Part shown: in pieces, positions 1 to 11,100 of the stretch
How positions within the stretch are numbered: the stretch's first letter is position 1
How the letters are laid out: each line of letters begins with the position of its first letter
Assembly (NCBI GenBank): GCA_934047225.1
Contig: OW203984.1
Span: 3,977,201 to 4,041,200 of the forward strand
Source: Ypsolopha sequella
Lineage: Eukaryota > Arthropoda > Insecta > Lepidoptera > Ypsolophidae
DNA length: 64,000 nt
Reading direction: 5' to 3'
Position numbers and translations under genes: made by a program
Notes under the pieces: generated by a model
The model's database searches: none
What the model was told of the DNA's origin: nothing
The model's input: only the letters and a program-made list of their open reading frames with translations

Positions 1-340
1 TGATCAACCAGCAAATCTTGAGTTATATACCATTGTGGGATAGGCAGACACTTCGAAAAAGGTTTTCTTTTGACGGAATCCTAAAATGCCCAGCACATCA
101 GCTGCATCATTATTTTAATCTCGATTTAACATAGAATGCGAGTAAAACGCGTAGGTTTCAAAAAACGCATTGTTCAAAATATACGTGCGCAGGCGCCGCC
201 CACCTTGTGTTATTGTAGAAATTGTCTCTAGTACCGTTACTTGCACAAGAAAGCTCTTACCTATTATTACTTGTGATTTTATTTGGATTAGTATACTTAG
301 TTGAAAGTGGAGAATAAATCATCTAAATAAGTACAACATC
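1..340. other. AT-rich stretch without recognised feature
   Basis: Nothing coding is seen. Bases 28-55 (TGTGGGATAGGCAGACAC) resemble 56943-56962 (GTGGGGTAGGCAGACAC), so part of it belongs to an interspersed repeat. It may be an intron or the 3' flank of gene A. Confidence 0.3.
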
Positions 341-394
341 TTCACGACATGAATTCTCGAGCGGGTGACAGAGGTGTTTCCGAGTCATCCTCAT

Positions 395-672
395 CCTTCA
401 GCCTAGTTCGTTCACTGCTGCACATAAGCCTTTCCAGGATTTTGCCACTCCCGGCGGTCATCCTGGAAGAATTGCCCATACTCACACACGCTGAGCGTCA
501 CCGGTCTGTTCCATATAAGGCCCGGCTATTAGGGATGGATATACCGCCATCCATCGGTCCCAGGCATGTTGCCTGTGAGCTGTCCTCTTACTCTCCCGCG
601 AATTACTTCGAGGGGGTCTCCAAGTAAGATAGTGGTACCTCCACAGTCGAGCCCGGTATCAGCTCTACCACC
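395..672 (-). repeat. Interspersed repeat, also at 56270-56622
   Basis: About 280 bp match 56270-56622 in the same orientation (shared stretches such as CCTGGAAGAATTGCCCATAC and CCATATAARGCCCGGCTATT). The second copy is longer and carries CCATCCATCC at its end, like the tails of RTE-type LINEs, so this is probably the 3' part of a minus-strand LINE. No intact frame is seen. Confidence 0.55.
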
Positions 673-794
673 TGATTCCGAGTACCGACTCAGATTTCAC
701 CGAAGATTATTACCAGCGCGATGGGTGGCGAGTCCTACAGCCGTACTTCGGGCACAAACATTGACGTAAACGTGCCTTCCAAGGGACGCAGCCT

Positions 795-1610
795 GAACAC
801 GGAGTTTGGAAAAAAGGCACGAAACAGTAATGGTGCTGATTTTTGCTTTGTTTAAAAAAAAAATTTCATCATCAACAATATTGATAGAAAACCGCCGTAA
901 CCAGTGCAGTGCGTTGTTCAATGGAACAAAAGTGCAGGCTGTGCATTTTCGTGAGTTTTTCTAAGCCAGTTGTATTCGCGTTAAGCTACCATTATAGCGA
1001 AAACGACAGGACAGAACAGACCTTTTAGATGATCCTCAACAGAAGAGGATAATAAAAGATGTGACTATAAACAGATAATACTATAACCTCAAACATGGCT
1101 GTTTGTACTAAGTTCCCTTTGTCTTCCCACTTAGTGGGAAAAAGAAACGAAAAAAAAGGAGGTTGGAAAAAAGGCGCGAGGATGTGATGGCGTCGTTTTT
1201 TTTGTTTTATTGAAAAAGTATTTGCATTTTAGGTGTTTTGATCAACAATAGTGATAGAATATTATGAATTAAAATCGCCGTAGCCAGTGTAGTGTGTTGT
1301 TCAATGAAACAAAAGTGCAGGCCGTGCCTTTTCGTGTGTTTTTTCTAACCCAACGTTTTGTTCGTGTAATGGGTCTATCACTTTAGCACGAACTGACAGG
1401 ACAGCGACTTCAACAGGACAGCGGGTCTACCGCGTAATTCTCATTTTCATCAACATCAACTTGAGATTGAAATTTGTCGTGCGTGCGACGACGCCCGCCT
1501 AGCATGCCATCTCTTTTGCACGCGTTGAATTTCGCATGCATTGCTTGAAGTTGATACAAATGAGCCCCAGTTCCTTCAGATGATCCTCAAGAGAGGATAT
1601 ACAAACACAG
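795..1610. repeat. Direct duplication, second copy split by a MITE
   Basis: The block 795-1060 recurs at about 1160-1610: GGTTGGAAAAAAGGC-type start, GTTCAATGRAACAAAAGTGC, TTTTCGTGNGTTTTTTCTAA, GACAGGACAG, and AGATGATCCTCAA before AGAGGATA. In the second copy the palindromic element 1423-1568 sits between the last two blocks. No function is suggested. Confidence 0.6.
1423..1568. mobile_element. Palindromic MITE, family P1 (copy 1)
   Basis: Begins GGGTCTACCGCGTAATTCTC and holds GCGACGACGCCCGCC in the middle. It matches 38811-38970 and 63586-63746. The right terminal repeat is shortened here. It interrupts the second unit of the 795-1610 duplication. Confidence 0.65.
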
Positions 1611-1619
1611 AGAAGAAAA

Positions 1620-2145
1620 GAAACTAAAATAAAACCAGGCAATTTCTTCTGACAAGACTTTCAACCTCACCTCTTTTAAAGATAGACGAAACTCTTACGA
1701 CGTTCAACTTCAATTTCTCTATAAGATCATTTGTAATATTGTTGATACCCCGCAGTTATTAAAACATATAAACTTTCGTTCTCCGAAAAAAGTTACCAGA
1801 AACTTGAACTTATTCGCTATTCCATTTGCTTCTACAAATTATCTTGTAAATCTTTAATGAAAATTTGAATGATATAGATTTATTTAATGTGTCACTACCT
1901 TCATTAAAGCGTTTAATTGAATCTAAATTTAATCACTAGTTCCCTATTAACTGTAAAAAAAAACTTTTATTTGAACTATTATTTTTATTTTTGTTGCGTT
2001 AGGATTAAAATATTATCGAACCTACTTTATTTTTGTGATTGTCTACTTAACTGCTTTTTTTTCTTGTTCTTATGTATGTCTATGTATATCTGTTGTATGT
2101 AACTGTTTGTTTCCCTAATAAAAAGATAATAGATAATAAAGTATG
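1620..2145 (+). mobile_element. 3' end of a non-LTR retrotransposon (LINE), decayed
   Basis: One frame reads IICNIVDTPQLLKHINF then FAIPFASTNYLVNL, the pattern of the C-terminal end of jockey/CR1-type reverse-transcriptase ORFs, followed with a frame break by DIDLFNVSLPSLKRLIESKF. The AT-rich 3' UTR runs to an AATAAA near 2140. 5'-truncated and not functional. Confidence 0.6.
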
Positions 2146-2262
2146 GGCTTAAGCCTTTTGCCTTTTCCATAAAGGAAAGAAAATTACTAAAAAAAAACGA
2201 AAATGAAAGCAAAGCAACCTGAACACAACCTGCGCACTGATTTCAAACCGGGACCACTTTTG

Positions 2263-2881
2263 TTAAGACTGTACCTGAGCCTAGAGCATGACCAACTCCA
2301 GGCTATCTAGGATTCGTTTGAAGAAATTCGGACTCTCCTTGTGTTGAAAAAAATATATTTGGTTTATTAATCTTTTCTCTAGGGATCTTACGTATAAACA
2401 ATGTACTAAGATTTATACTTTAGTCAAAAAAAAATGTTTTGCACTCTGTTTTTTTTTTGGTTTTCAAACGTTCGCTTCAAGAACGCGGTTAAAAGATCAA
2501 CTTGATTATTTTTTTTATAAAATAGGTAATAGAAATATGAAGGTATATCACCTAAATTCATTATTTTTTTCCCTACAAAATATGAAATATTAAACGCGGT
2601 TAAGAGATCAACTTGATTTTTTTTGTAAAATAGGCAATAGAAATATGAAGGCATGTTACCTAAACCCAATATTTTTTTCCCTACAAAATATTTCAGTATT
2701 AGCTAAAAACACACCAATTTGTTGTTTCGCCGCGTGATCACTAGTATTACGCGTCCAACAAAAAGAGGCCAAAGAGCAAACATATAATCGCCTTTATTAA
2801 AAGCAAATAAAGTCTTTGCCATTAGACTTATTATGCTAGACGGGTAATAAAAAAAGTTGCTAGGGCATGCCATCCTCTTAA
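2263..2881. mobile_element. TTAA-flanked MITE, family T2 (copy 1)
   Basis: Bounded by TTAA at both ends (2263-2266, 2878-2881). Left end TTAAGACTGTACCTGAGCC, right end GGGCATGCCATCCTCTTAA. Related to 14200-14620 and 42763-43257. This copy is longer because the block AGATCAACTTGATT...AATATGAAGG is present twice (about 2490-2580 and 2600-2690). TTAA flanks suggest a piggyBac-type mover. Confidence 0.65.
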
Positions 2882-3354
2882 AGACAGAGTTCAACTTGGT
2901 TTTTGTAGAAGGACGCACCCAGAATAGAAGAGCTTGTATGACTCAATGGAGATCTTTTGTCTCTACCCTCTGGAAGACAGGCGTGAGTGTATATGAACAA
3001 TATATTAAAAGTGTTAAAATTATATTTAAATACAAGGTTGTCAAATAAAATTCCTACGGATTTGATTAATTAATCTGTACGAAAGTTTTATTTGCTTAAA
3101 AACTCTATTATGATTATCTTAAATATAAATTTACTCATAATACAAGCAATTAAATATTTAAAAACTAAGCTAGAATTTCAGTGGAGTTGGATCTCTTTTT
3201 CTCTTAAATCAATAATTATTAATCATTAATAAATAAACAAATTCTTTTCTTAATTACATTCAAAAATACAGTGTATCCTATTTTTTACAATTTATTATTA
3301 TTATCAATATACATCTAATATTATAACCATATTTTAGTAAGTAACCCTAACTAC

Positions 3355-3640
3355 CAGAGGCGTGCATAGAACTTTTTTTCCGGAAAAGCAATCAGAAGGT
3401 CAAGTTTGACAATAAAAGGTATATGAAAAAATTTAAATAAAACTTTGAAAAAATAAGTTGGTATGAAAATATTCACCCTAGACGTAGTATTTTATTCTGT
3501 GCCCTAGGGTGGGCAGTTCCTACCCTGGCGTCATACAAACTTTCTTTTTTGAAAGTGTTATTTAGTTTTTGTTCATATTTTATTTTACTGTCAAACTTGA
3601 CTTTCTGATTGCTTTTCCGGAAAAAAGTTCTATGCACGTA
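3355..3640. mobile_element. Palindromic MITE, family P2 (copy 1)
   Basis: Arms GGCGTGCATAGAACTTTTTT...CCGGAAAAGCAATCAGAAGG and their inverse at 3585-3640, about 55 nt each, with AT-rich sequence between. Related ends at 62511-62616 and 63514-63540. Confidence 0.7.
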
Positions 3641-3689
3641 CAACAAAATCTACTAACAACTGTAGCCCAAAAACTAAAAACTCTTAAAT

Positions 3690-4020
3690 CCCATTATTAG
3701 GCAAGTCAGGGCCACCAGGAGTAGAGACGGGGCAATGCTGACGGAATGGTTCCTGAGGGATCTGAGGACGTCATCGCGATGGGAGCTGGCCCAGGCGGTG
3801 GAGGCACGAGCGCTGGCCAGGGCGGTGACTCCTGACTGCTTCACATCTTCACTGCAGGCAGTGCAGCCGCTTAACCAGGTCTCAAACTGGAGAGGAAGAT
3901 TTTAAACTGATTAGGTGGGACTTACCTCGGCCAGAGAATCAGTCTGGCCATATAACGAGGTAACGCTGCCAGCCTGCTAGGTACTTTCCCGCACAACGGC
4001 AGCGACCTTGATAGAATTTT
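3690..4020 (+). mobile_element. LINE ORF C-terminal fragment, decayed
   Basis: GC-rich for this region. A frame near 3925-4000 reads like YLGQRISLAIQRGNAASVLG, which is clearer in the copy at 35790-35990, so this is an older copy of the same retroelement end. Several frame breaks. Confidence 0.45.
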
Positions 4021-4107
4021 TTATTTAGTTTAATTTAAAATATAATTTAGTTTTAATATTATAATTTTTTTTGTTATATATAAGAGAATATTAGGTGGTG
4101 GTTTTTA

Positions 4108-4170
4108 GGGTTCCGTATCCAAAGGGTAACAAATGCGACCCTATTATTAACTAATCAGTCTGTCCAGAAA
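4108..4170. repeat. Fragment of a repeat with GGGTTCCGT ends
   Basis: TAGGGTTCCGTATCCAAAGG followed by a tract turning into (GTCT)n. The same start is at 26055 and 36848; CACGGAACCCTT-type ends are at 26388 and 37097; an inverted version is at 60290-60390. Class unknown. Confidence 0.4.
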
Positions 4171-4479
4171 CTTATGCAAAATCTACGGAAATCGGTAACG
4201 AACGAATGACTGATACTATGCGGCTGTTGGTTTCATACATGATGTTCTTTCTTCTTAGGTTTGGGCATATGGAATGGATGGACGAAGCAAAGCAAGTTGA
4301 AGGTGAGCTTGCTGCACGCGGAAAATAAAAGAGCTTTTATTGTATACCTCAAATTATAAATATGCAAGAAAAAACGTAACTGAGGATCTGTAGTTACTGC
4401 ATAAGTGAAGAATCGTCATCATAAGTGTAAAAGCAGTATGTTTTCTATGAATATTCAGAAAGAAAAAAAGAAAGAAAGA

Positions 4480-4690
4480 AAAGGCGTTTATTTTGAAAGC
4501 TACACCATTACAAAAAAAACAAATAATCTAAACAATAAACTATTATACAGCCTGAGGTAGTTTATAAGATGCAGCCAACAAAAAGGTCTCTGACTCAGCA
4601 AAATGCCACAGCAGAACTGTGACGCTGATCTTCCGTCAGGGGCCGCGAGTTGCGACACATGCGATGTAACTAAATTTATTTAGTGAAACT
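4480..4690 (-). repeat. Possible LINE or SINE 3' end
   Basis: Begins with an A/G-rich tract and TTTATT (4450-4500), then sequence with CTGACGGAAGATCAGCGTC on the minus strand, which I have met in moth repeats. I tested it as the missing last exon of gene A and found no open frame resembling an APN tail. Confidence 0.3.
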
Positions 4691-5324
4691 AAAATTTTCT
4701 CTATGTGACATAAGAAAATTTACTAAAAGAAAATGTGTTTTATTGGGTCAATAATATAATTCAATACAAAAAAAAATAGGAGAAGAAAGAAATATATATA
4801 TATATATATATATAATATATATAATATAAATTAATTAAAAAAACTTTAAAAAAACATTCAAACTTCTATTTTATTATGTTACCTATTAACTACGAAAGCC
4901 ATAATTGCGAAACCTCACTATGTTATATTGAGCTTCATCTGAGTATTATTCTACTTTTAAGAGTATGACATAGCCAAAACAAAAACCAGTTCCGGGCGTG
5001 GCTAACTCATTTTACGTTTGCGCGCGGGGGGAAATTCGTCCCGGTCTCATAGCTCGCGTCTACCATAGCAAAATTATGAATAGAGTGGACGAGGTAGGGT
5101 CAAAAGTAATAGGTATTTTATTTTATCTAACTTATTAGTGTATTTCGAACATCGTTTTACGGCATTGATCCTACCTGGATTTCAGGAATTGCCACAGGAC
5201 GTCATGTTACCGTGTCAAAATAAGAGCAATAAACAAATTACCGGTTCAAGAACAGTTGTTCTTAGCCAAGTACGTTGTCAACGTTTATCATATTTTGTCA
5301 TGCCTAGTTATTCTAGTTCTAGAG

Positions 5325-6298
5325 CAGGGATGGGCAAACGACGGCCCGCGAACGGTTACAATCCGACCCGTGACCATCGACCCAGAAGTAGATAACATGA
5401 CATAAATCACGAAACAAAAATTCATGAAGTGCGATATTGCTCGCTTTAATCAATCGCTTGTTTCATTGTTAAGAAGCAAGCAAGAAAGGATTTACAGCGC
5501 CATCTGTGGGGCGTCGCGTAGCGGTTGGAGCTTGGTTCTCAAACATATATATAAGTCTAAGAATAAGAATAATAATTCATTAAGAATAAGTCTTTATTCC
5601 CATTTTATAGATTGTAATAACTATATATGTCCCTTATTAATAGTGTACCTGATTTGATATAAATTAAACCTTTAAAAATGAAAATATTTGTATTTTTCGA
5701 TATAAATATTAAGAGATCTCTTCTTATGCAAAATTAAATTATATGAGTACATAAATATGTAGGCTATGTAAATAAATATGTAACTGGATAAGTAGCCTAC
5801 AAATATTTATATAAAAATAAAAATATATAATATATAAATACTATACAAGGTGACTTTTTGATCATCGTCCAAATTCATACTGGAGGCTTGATAAGTGATC
5901 ACTATCTTGGATCAGTAATATTTTTTGTGAAATTCGTAAAATGAAATTTAGGCTTCCCATAGAAATTCAGTTCCAGTCCCGAGTGAATCACTATGGGGAG
6001 TCAAAATTCATTTTACGAATTTCACTAAAATTGTTATTGATCCAAGATACTGATCACTTACCAAGCCACCAGTATGAATATGGACGATGATCAAAAAGTC
6101 ACCTTGTATATAGAAATATATAATATTTATGTATTCACATAATGTAATTTTGCATAAGAAGAGATCTCTTGAAATTTATATCGAAAAATACAAATATTTT
6201 TATTTTTAAAGGTTTAATTTATAGCAAAAGATTTGAAAACCACCATAGATACTGTTTGTAAATATTGGCCCGCGTTGGAAAAAGTTTTCCCATCCCTG
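5325..6298. mobile_element. hAT-like non-autonomous element with 8-bp target duplication
   Basis: Ends CAGGGATGGGCAAACGACGG and, inverted, CAGGGATGGGAAAACTTTTT. Flanks are TTCTAGAG (5317-5324) and TTCTAGAC (6299-6306), a 7/8 match, as expected for hAT. No transposase frame. The interior is mostly one large inverted repeat, 5659-6222. Confidence 0.7.
5659..6222. repeat. 564-bp nested palindrome inside the hAT-like element
   Basis: Outer arms about 77 nt (TAAATTAAACCTTTAAAAAT ... and inverse) flank an inner palindrome at 5844-6109 whose ends TACAAGGTGAC match the P3 MITEs at 19486-19751 and 38304-38442. So a P3 element appears to sit at the centre of a larger hairpin. Confidence 0.7.
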
Positions 6299-6998
6299 TT
6301 CTAGACTATAAAATAGCTCTGTTGTGTTTAGTCATTAGATTCAAGGTCTAGTGCGTGCTAGTTTAGATTATAGCAACTTGGATGAATGCCAAAACAAAAG
6401 GTGACTAATATTTTGAATCAGACTTTTACTTTGATACTTCTTTTTCCTGAAATAATTATTATTATTTACAGAAGTAAGAATTTCGCGTAAACGAAATAAC
6501 TACTAGATAGTAAGCCCGAAAAGGATGCGCTTGCGCATAGTGACAACCGCATACATAAACCGCCCCATTCTAAACAAAAACATATTTTTTGAAAGTGAAA
6601 ACCAGCTGCTAGTGACACCCAAGAGAATCCCTGTCATTTATGACGATTTAAAAAAATAAAAATTTGATATATAATCAGAGGAAACAAAAAAAATATATCA
6701 AATTATAGATGACCATGACCTGACCCATTTTGTGGAAAAATTAAGCTACGAACTTAGTAAATCAATGCGATTAACCCTTTCCTAACCCAGTTATCACCTA
6801 ATCGTCTCCGTGGCCTAAATGACCGGAACATGTCAAACAGCACTCAACGGTTCGCACACACTCGTTAAGAGCTGTCCTCGATGTTTGGCAACATGGCATG
6901 TAAGGGTTAATTTCTGCTAATTGGCTGTTTCTTAATGGTCTGATGTAAAAAACTACTCGTATATTTAATGAAACAAATTTTAGAAAGACAAACAAATA

Positions 6999-7052
6999 AT
7001 ACCAAATTGTTTTACCACAGACAAATTTGTCTATGGTAAAACAATTTGGTAT
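6999..7052. repeat. Hairpin, 54 bp
   Basis: TACCAAATTGTTTTACCACA and its inverse meet at ACAAATTTGT with one mismatch per arm. Probably the remains of a small MITE. Confidence 0.7.
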
Positions 7053-7567
7053 AATTATTTATTATAAAAAGTAGCATTTTTTATTCTATCAGTATTTATT
7101 ATCAATTAACATTTACACTACCCTCGCATAATTTCATTAATATATCTTTCTTTCATCCTAAGTTTGCCTGGATGATATTGCCATTAGCAATAAGTGCCGC
7201 CTTGCACACATTTTTTTTATTATAATTACGCAGTTAGTTCATTTTATTTTTTCTTAGTATAATACTCTTTCTGTTAATATGCAAAAGTGTAATAGATAAA
7301 AAATTCAAATAAACAAATAAAGAGAATGTACTAAAACCATGGCATCATTAAACTTCAAATTAGCTTAGGCAACAGATTATGGTCTTGATGCGGTGGATAA
7401 TAAAATCTTCGTCATTTCTTCTTCTTGGGTCATCTCCTATCGGAGGTCGGCTATCATTATGGCCACTTGGGTCCGTGACGTTCAGGCTCAAAAAAATTTG
7501 GTGGTACTCATATTGAAATATTCGACAAGATTTTGGAGTCTACGGCAAGGGGCCTCATTGTCTAACT

Positions 7568-7917
7568 TTAAGAGGCTATGCGAATTTTATTTTTGTCACT
7601 GTCACTCCAAGCGAAAAATCGCGCCGTGCGAGAGGGTCGGATTCAGGGCGAAAGCAAAAAATATTAGTTTTATAATTTTTATAAAAAATCTAAAACAGCT
7701 AGCAAAATTTCAAATATCAAATCTCTAGGAATTGTTGAAACACACCTAATAAAATATGTTTGAGTTCTGTATATGGTTCCTATTCGTCAAACGAGGAGAA
7801 AAAGTGTGTTTGAAGACCTCATTTCAACAATTATTTCTATCGAGGAAAATTTATCCAAAAAAATTCATGAAATACACAGAAAAGAAACACTCGTATTTTT
7901 TTCGCATATCGCTTTAA
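7568..7917. mobile_element. TTAA-flanked MITE, family T1 (copy 1)
   Basis: TTAA at both ends; left TTAAGAGGCTATGCGAATTT, right TTCGCATATCGCTTTAA, so terminal repeats are about 13 nt. Shares the GTCACTCCAAGCGAAAAATC core with the other copies. Lies 200 nt past the last recognised exon of gene A. Confidence 0.75.
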
Positions 7918-8117
7918 CATCTATCGCTATTACTTTCCAATGTATCCTAATTGGCTATAAATGACACCACGCATATTTGATGCCAACCACGATGCCATTG
8001 AAACCATCGTGATCAAGTATTAAGACAATAAGGCCCCAGGTCTCCTATGGCCCAGCCCACACCCCTACAGCCCCTTCGTCTGTACCCAGCGCAAATAAGA
8101 AAAGCCAAAATATCTAC

Positions 8118-8187
8118 CTTACTAAATTGTGCGTCTGTATGCAACGCTCCAGCAACATAACCAACGACAGTTTCCATCGATGGATAA
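8118..8187 (-). CDS. Gene A penultimate coding exon (last one recognised)
   Basis: A 70-nt exon read [20 protein letters not shown], ending at AGTAAG|GTAGAT in phase 0. It has the same length and phase as the penultimate exon of gene B (40589-40658, 70 nt), which supports the call and means one terminal exon with the GPI signal should follow. No sequence like that was found from 8117 down to 1. Confidence 0.82.
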
Positions 8188-11100
8188 CTGAAACAGAAAA
8201 TGCATACTAATAAAAAAAAACGTATTTTGAATTACTTTTCCTAATTAACAATATAATCATTTTATCATTTATTTTTGATTTAGTATTCTTACTTCTTTTG
8301 TCAGCAAAATCCATTCCTTCATTTACTTGACTGAAAAGCCATCCATCAATAATATTGAAAGAAAATTGTTCAAGAACTACAATTTGACTTACAGGGTACT
8401 TAACGTAGAGTAGTTAGACTGCAAATGATCTAGCACTAGATCGGCGTTGCTGTGATTCGCCAGTATGCTGGTTAGAGGCACTGTCACGTCCTGCCAACGG
8501 ATTGGACTGTCTTCTTTTGTTATAGTATTGAGGTACCTTTGGAAATGAACATTAATGTGAAATAATAACCTCAACACGAGGCAGCTTACATTAGCGAGTA
8601 CCTTATTAAATGTCAATCAAATATAATAATAAAGAAACAAATTTCGTTTTTTTTTTTATTTTTCCAAAGCTCTACCTAACCTCGTCATTTGTACTTGGAA
8701 TTAGAAAAAATATAAAACTTTCGATGGTAATATTTTGAAATAAAACAAATTTACGGAAACCACTAATTGAACATGACATCGATATAAAGATACCTTGAGA
8801 TAAAGATATTTTTTTCTAAAAAGTCACTTACTCGTGCTGTTTCGCTACCACAGTAGTGCAACCTAGAGCAGACTCAATGACCAGAGCCTCATTGGCCACA
8901 TTGGTGTTGATCATCTCTTGCCACAGGAAGTTGAAGTCATCAGCGTCGCCATACCGCAAACCAGTGCAGTAGGCCACTGGGCGAAGACTTGGGGATATCC
9001 TGGTAAAGACAAAAAGGTTTTAGCATTGAATACATCGTCAAGTCAAGATTCCCCGAGGGGGTGTAAGAGATGTTGCTGTAAAATCAGGTCACAGTCCATC
9101 CATACTCGTTTCATCGACGACTAATGGTGAGCCCTATCGCCGTAATTCGGGCACAAACATAAAAAGGTTTAAAGAATGATTATATTAGAGCACTACGGTT
9201 TTTACTTTTTAAACATAATAATATTTAAGGGCCTTAGTATCGCCAAATGGGTACATTCTAAAGCCTACACCTCGTTTATGGCCGAACCAAAAATATTGAA
9301 AAAAATTATGTTGAATTATCAACTCTAAGACAATATGTGCAACATTTTTCTTTTTCATACCACGAAATTTTCTATACGAAAACAAATTTCTACCGAATGA
9401 TGTTTTTTGGCTTAAATTCCCTACTGCTCCTAAGCAGCGTAGTCGATTCAATTCATTTATGCTTTGAGTAATAGATAAACTTGATAGCTACAAACATAAC
9501 ATAGGATCATTCATTCGAACAATCACGTCCATGTGAAAAGTATTATTTTCTCCTATTTCACCATATCAAGGACGCAGCGAGCGTCGTAACAGCCACTATG
9601 CATTGCGCGCTGATATGAACGTTATTTCAATGTCGTTTCCGTCTATATTCGTACTGACAAACATCGAGCTGCTAATTTGGCGACAGTAATCGCCTTAAGA
9701 ATGCTGTCATGTGTGGGCTCCTGAAGAGTCTAATGGCAAAATGTATTGAAATGATATGTCTTGCTATAATATACATTTTTATATTATAGGTCCTGTGTGT
9801 GACGGCCTTAACGTGCCTTCCGGAACAGGCAGAATTAAAACAAATGAGTCCCTACGAATTTGAACCCGCGACCTCCGAATATGTCGATCAAACCAAAAGA
9901 CTACAGAAGCGGCTAAAGTAGCGAAATAGCCGACAAAAGCTTAAATTATTAAAAATGAAAGCCTTGCATTTGATTTGGTTGTGAGAAAATGGATATTTCA
10001 ATCCTTACAGGGTATTCGGGGAAATTGATCCTGCTCTAAGGCTTTCATTTTACAGTATTTACTTTTACTTGGTTGTATAGTCTTTGACATTTTACTTTTA
10101 CATTTTTCAATTTCAAAAATCTTTAATGCGTCGCCGTTCAAATTTGAGCCTTTTTGTTTAGGTGGTAAAGTTGCTATTAACATAAAATATTTTGTTGTTT
10201 ATGAGTTTCGTTATGCACTGTTAATTAGCGGTCAATAGATAACAATTTCAAAAATTCTTCTATATCATGTTTTATTATTCTTTTATCTAACTTGCAATTT
10301 TGAGATGTTTTTAATTATTATTTTGGAATTAGAGGGATAATTTTTTTATAAAACGACCGTTTTTTATCATATTTTGTGCGACGTTACTTTTGGTATCAGA
10401 TTTATTGTCCAAAACCTTATATAAAGCAAATGAAATGATATTTATATCATACGAGTAGTTTATTGGTTGCAAAAAATTCTTATTCTATTCTATTATTCTA
10501 TTCTATTAATATCCAAGGGTGAAATATGACATGTATATTTTTTAAAAATTTAATCCTTGTTATTTACAAATAAAACACAAAAGAATACGGCGTTTATCCG
10601 GCAAAACACGAATACCCTCGCCTTAACAAATTATTGTACAAAGGCGAGCTTAATAATAATTAGTATTTTCTACCAACTAACCTTTAGCAATAAGAAATTG
10701 TTGAGGGTAGTGCCATACTATTTAAAAGGGATAATATTGAAAATAGTACTTAAATAATAAATAACTAGACTATATCCTAATAAACATTTAAAGAAAAGTT
10801 ATAGCAAAGCACATATACAAAAGCACTCACCTCTCTTATTTTTTATATAATTTTTTATCCAGATCAATTTGTGTAGTTAATAAAACCAATACTCTTATTA
10901 TAATGTAGTGACGACAAAAATACATGCTTTGAAGACGAGCTTTAACACTTACAGGATGTGGGAATGGGCAAAGCTTTTATGAGCAGTCGTTTTTATTTTG
11001 ATGGCCAACTTAGAGGTGAAGTCAAAGATTTCAAAAGTAAAGATAAGCCCTTACCGTACTATGACAGCACCAAAATGTTTCCACCTTTAAATGAGTGACG

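Noticed and set aside
349..627. 92-residue ORF rich in Ser and Leu
   Set aside because: Antisense to an interspersed repeat that recurs at 56270-56622.
2424..2669. ORF with two similar halves ([10 protein letters not shown] / YFYYLFYKKN)
   Set aside because: The repeat in the peptide only mirrors the internal duplication of MITE T2 copy 1.
4600..4690. GC-richer segment tested as the missing terminal exon of gene A
   Set aside because: No acceptor in the right phase, no open frame resembling an APN tail and no hydrophobic end; it looks like a repeat.
7393..7728. 111-residue ORF
   Set aside because: It spans unrelated repeat sequence and the left half of MITE T1 copy 1; no family features.
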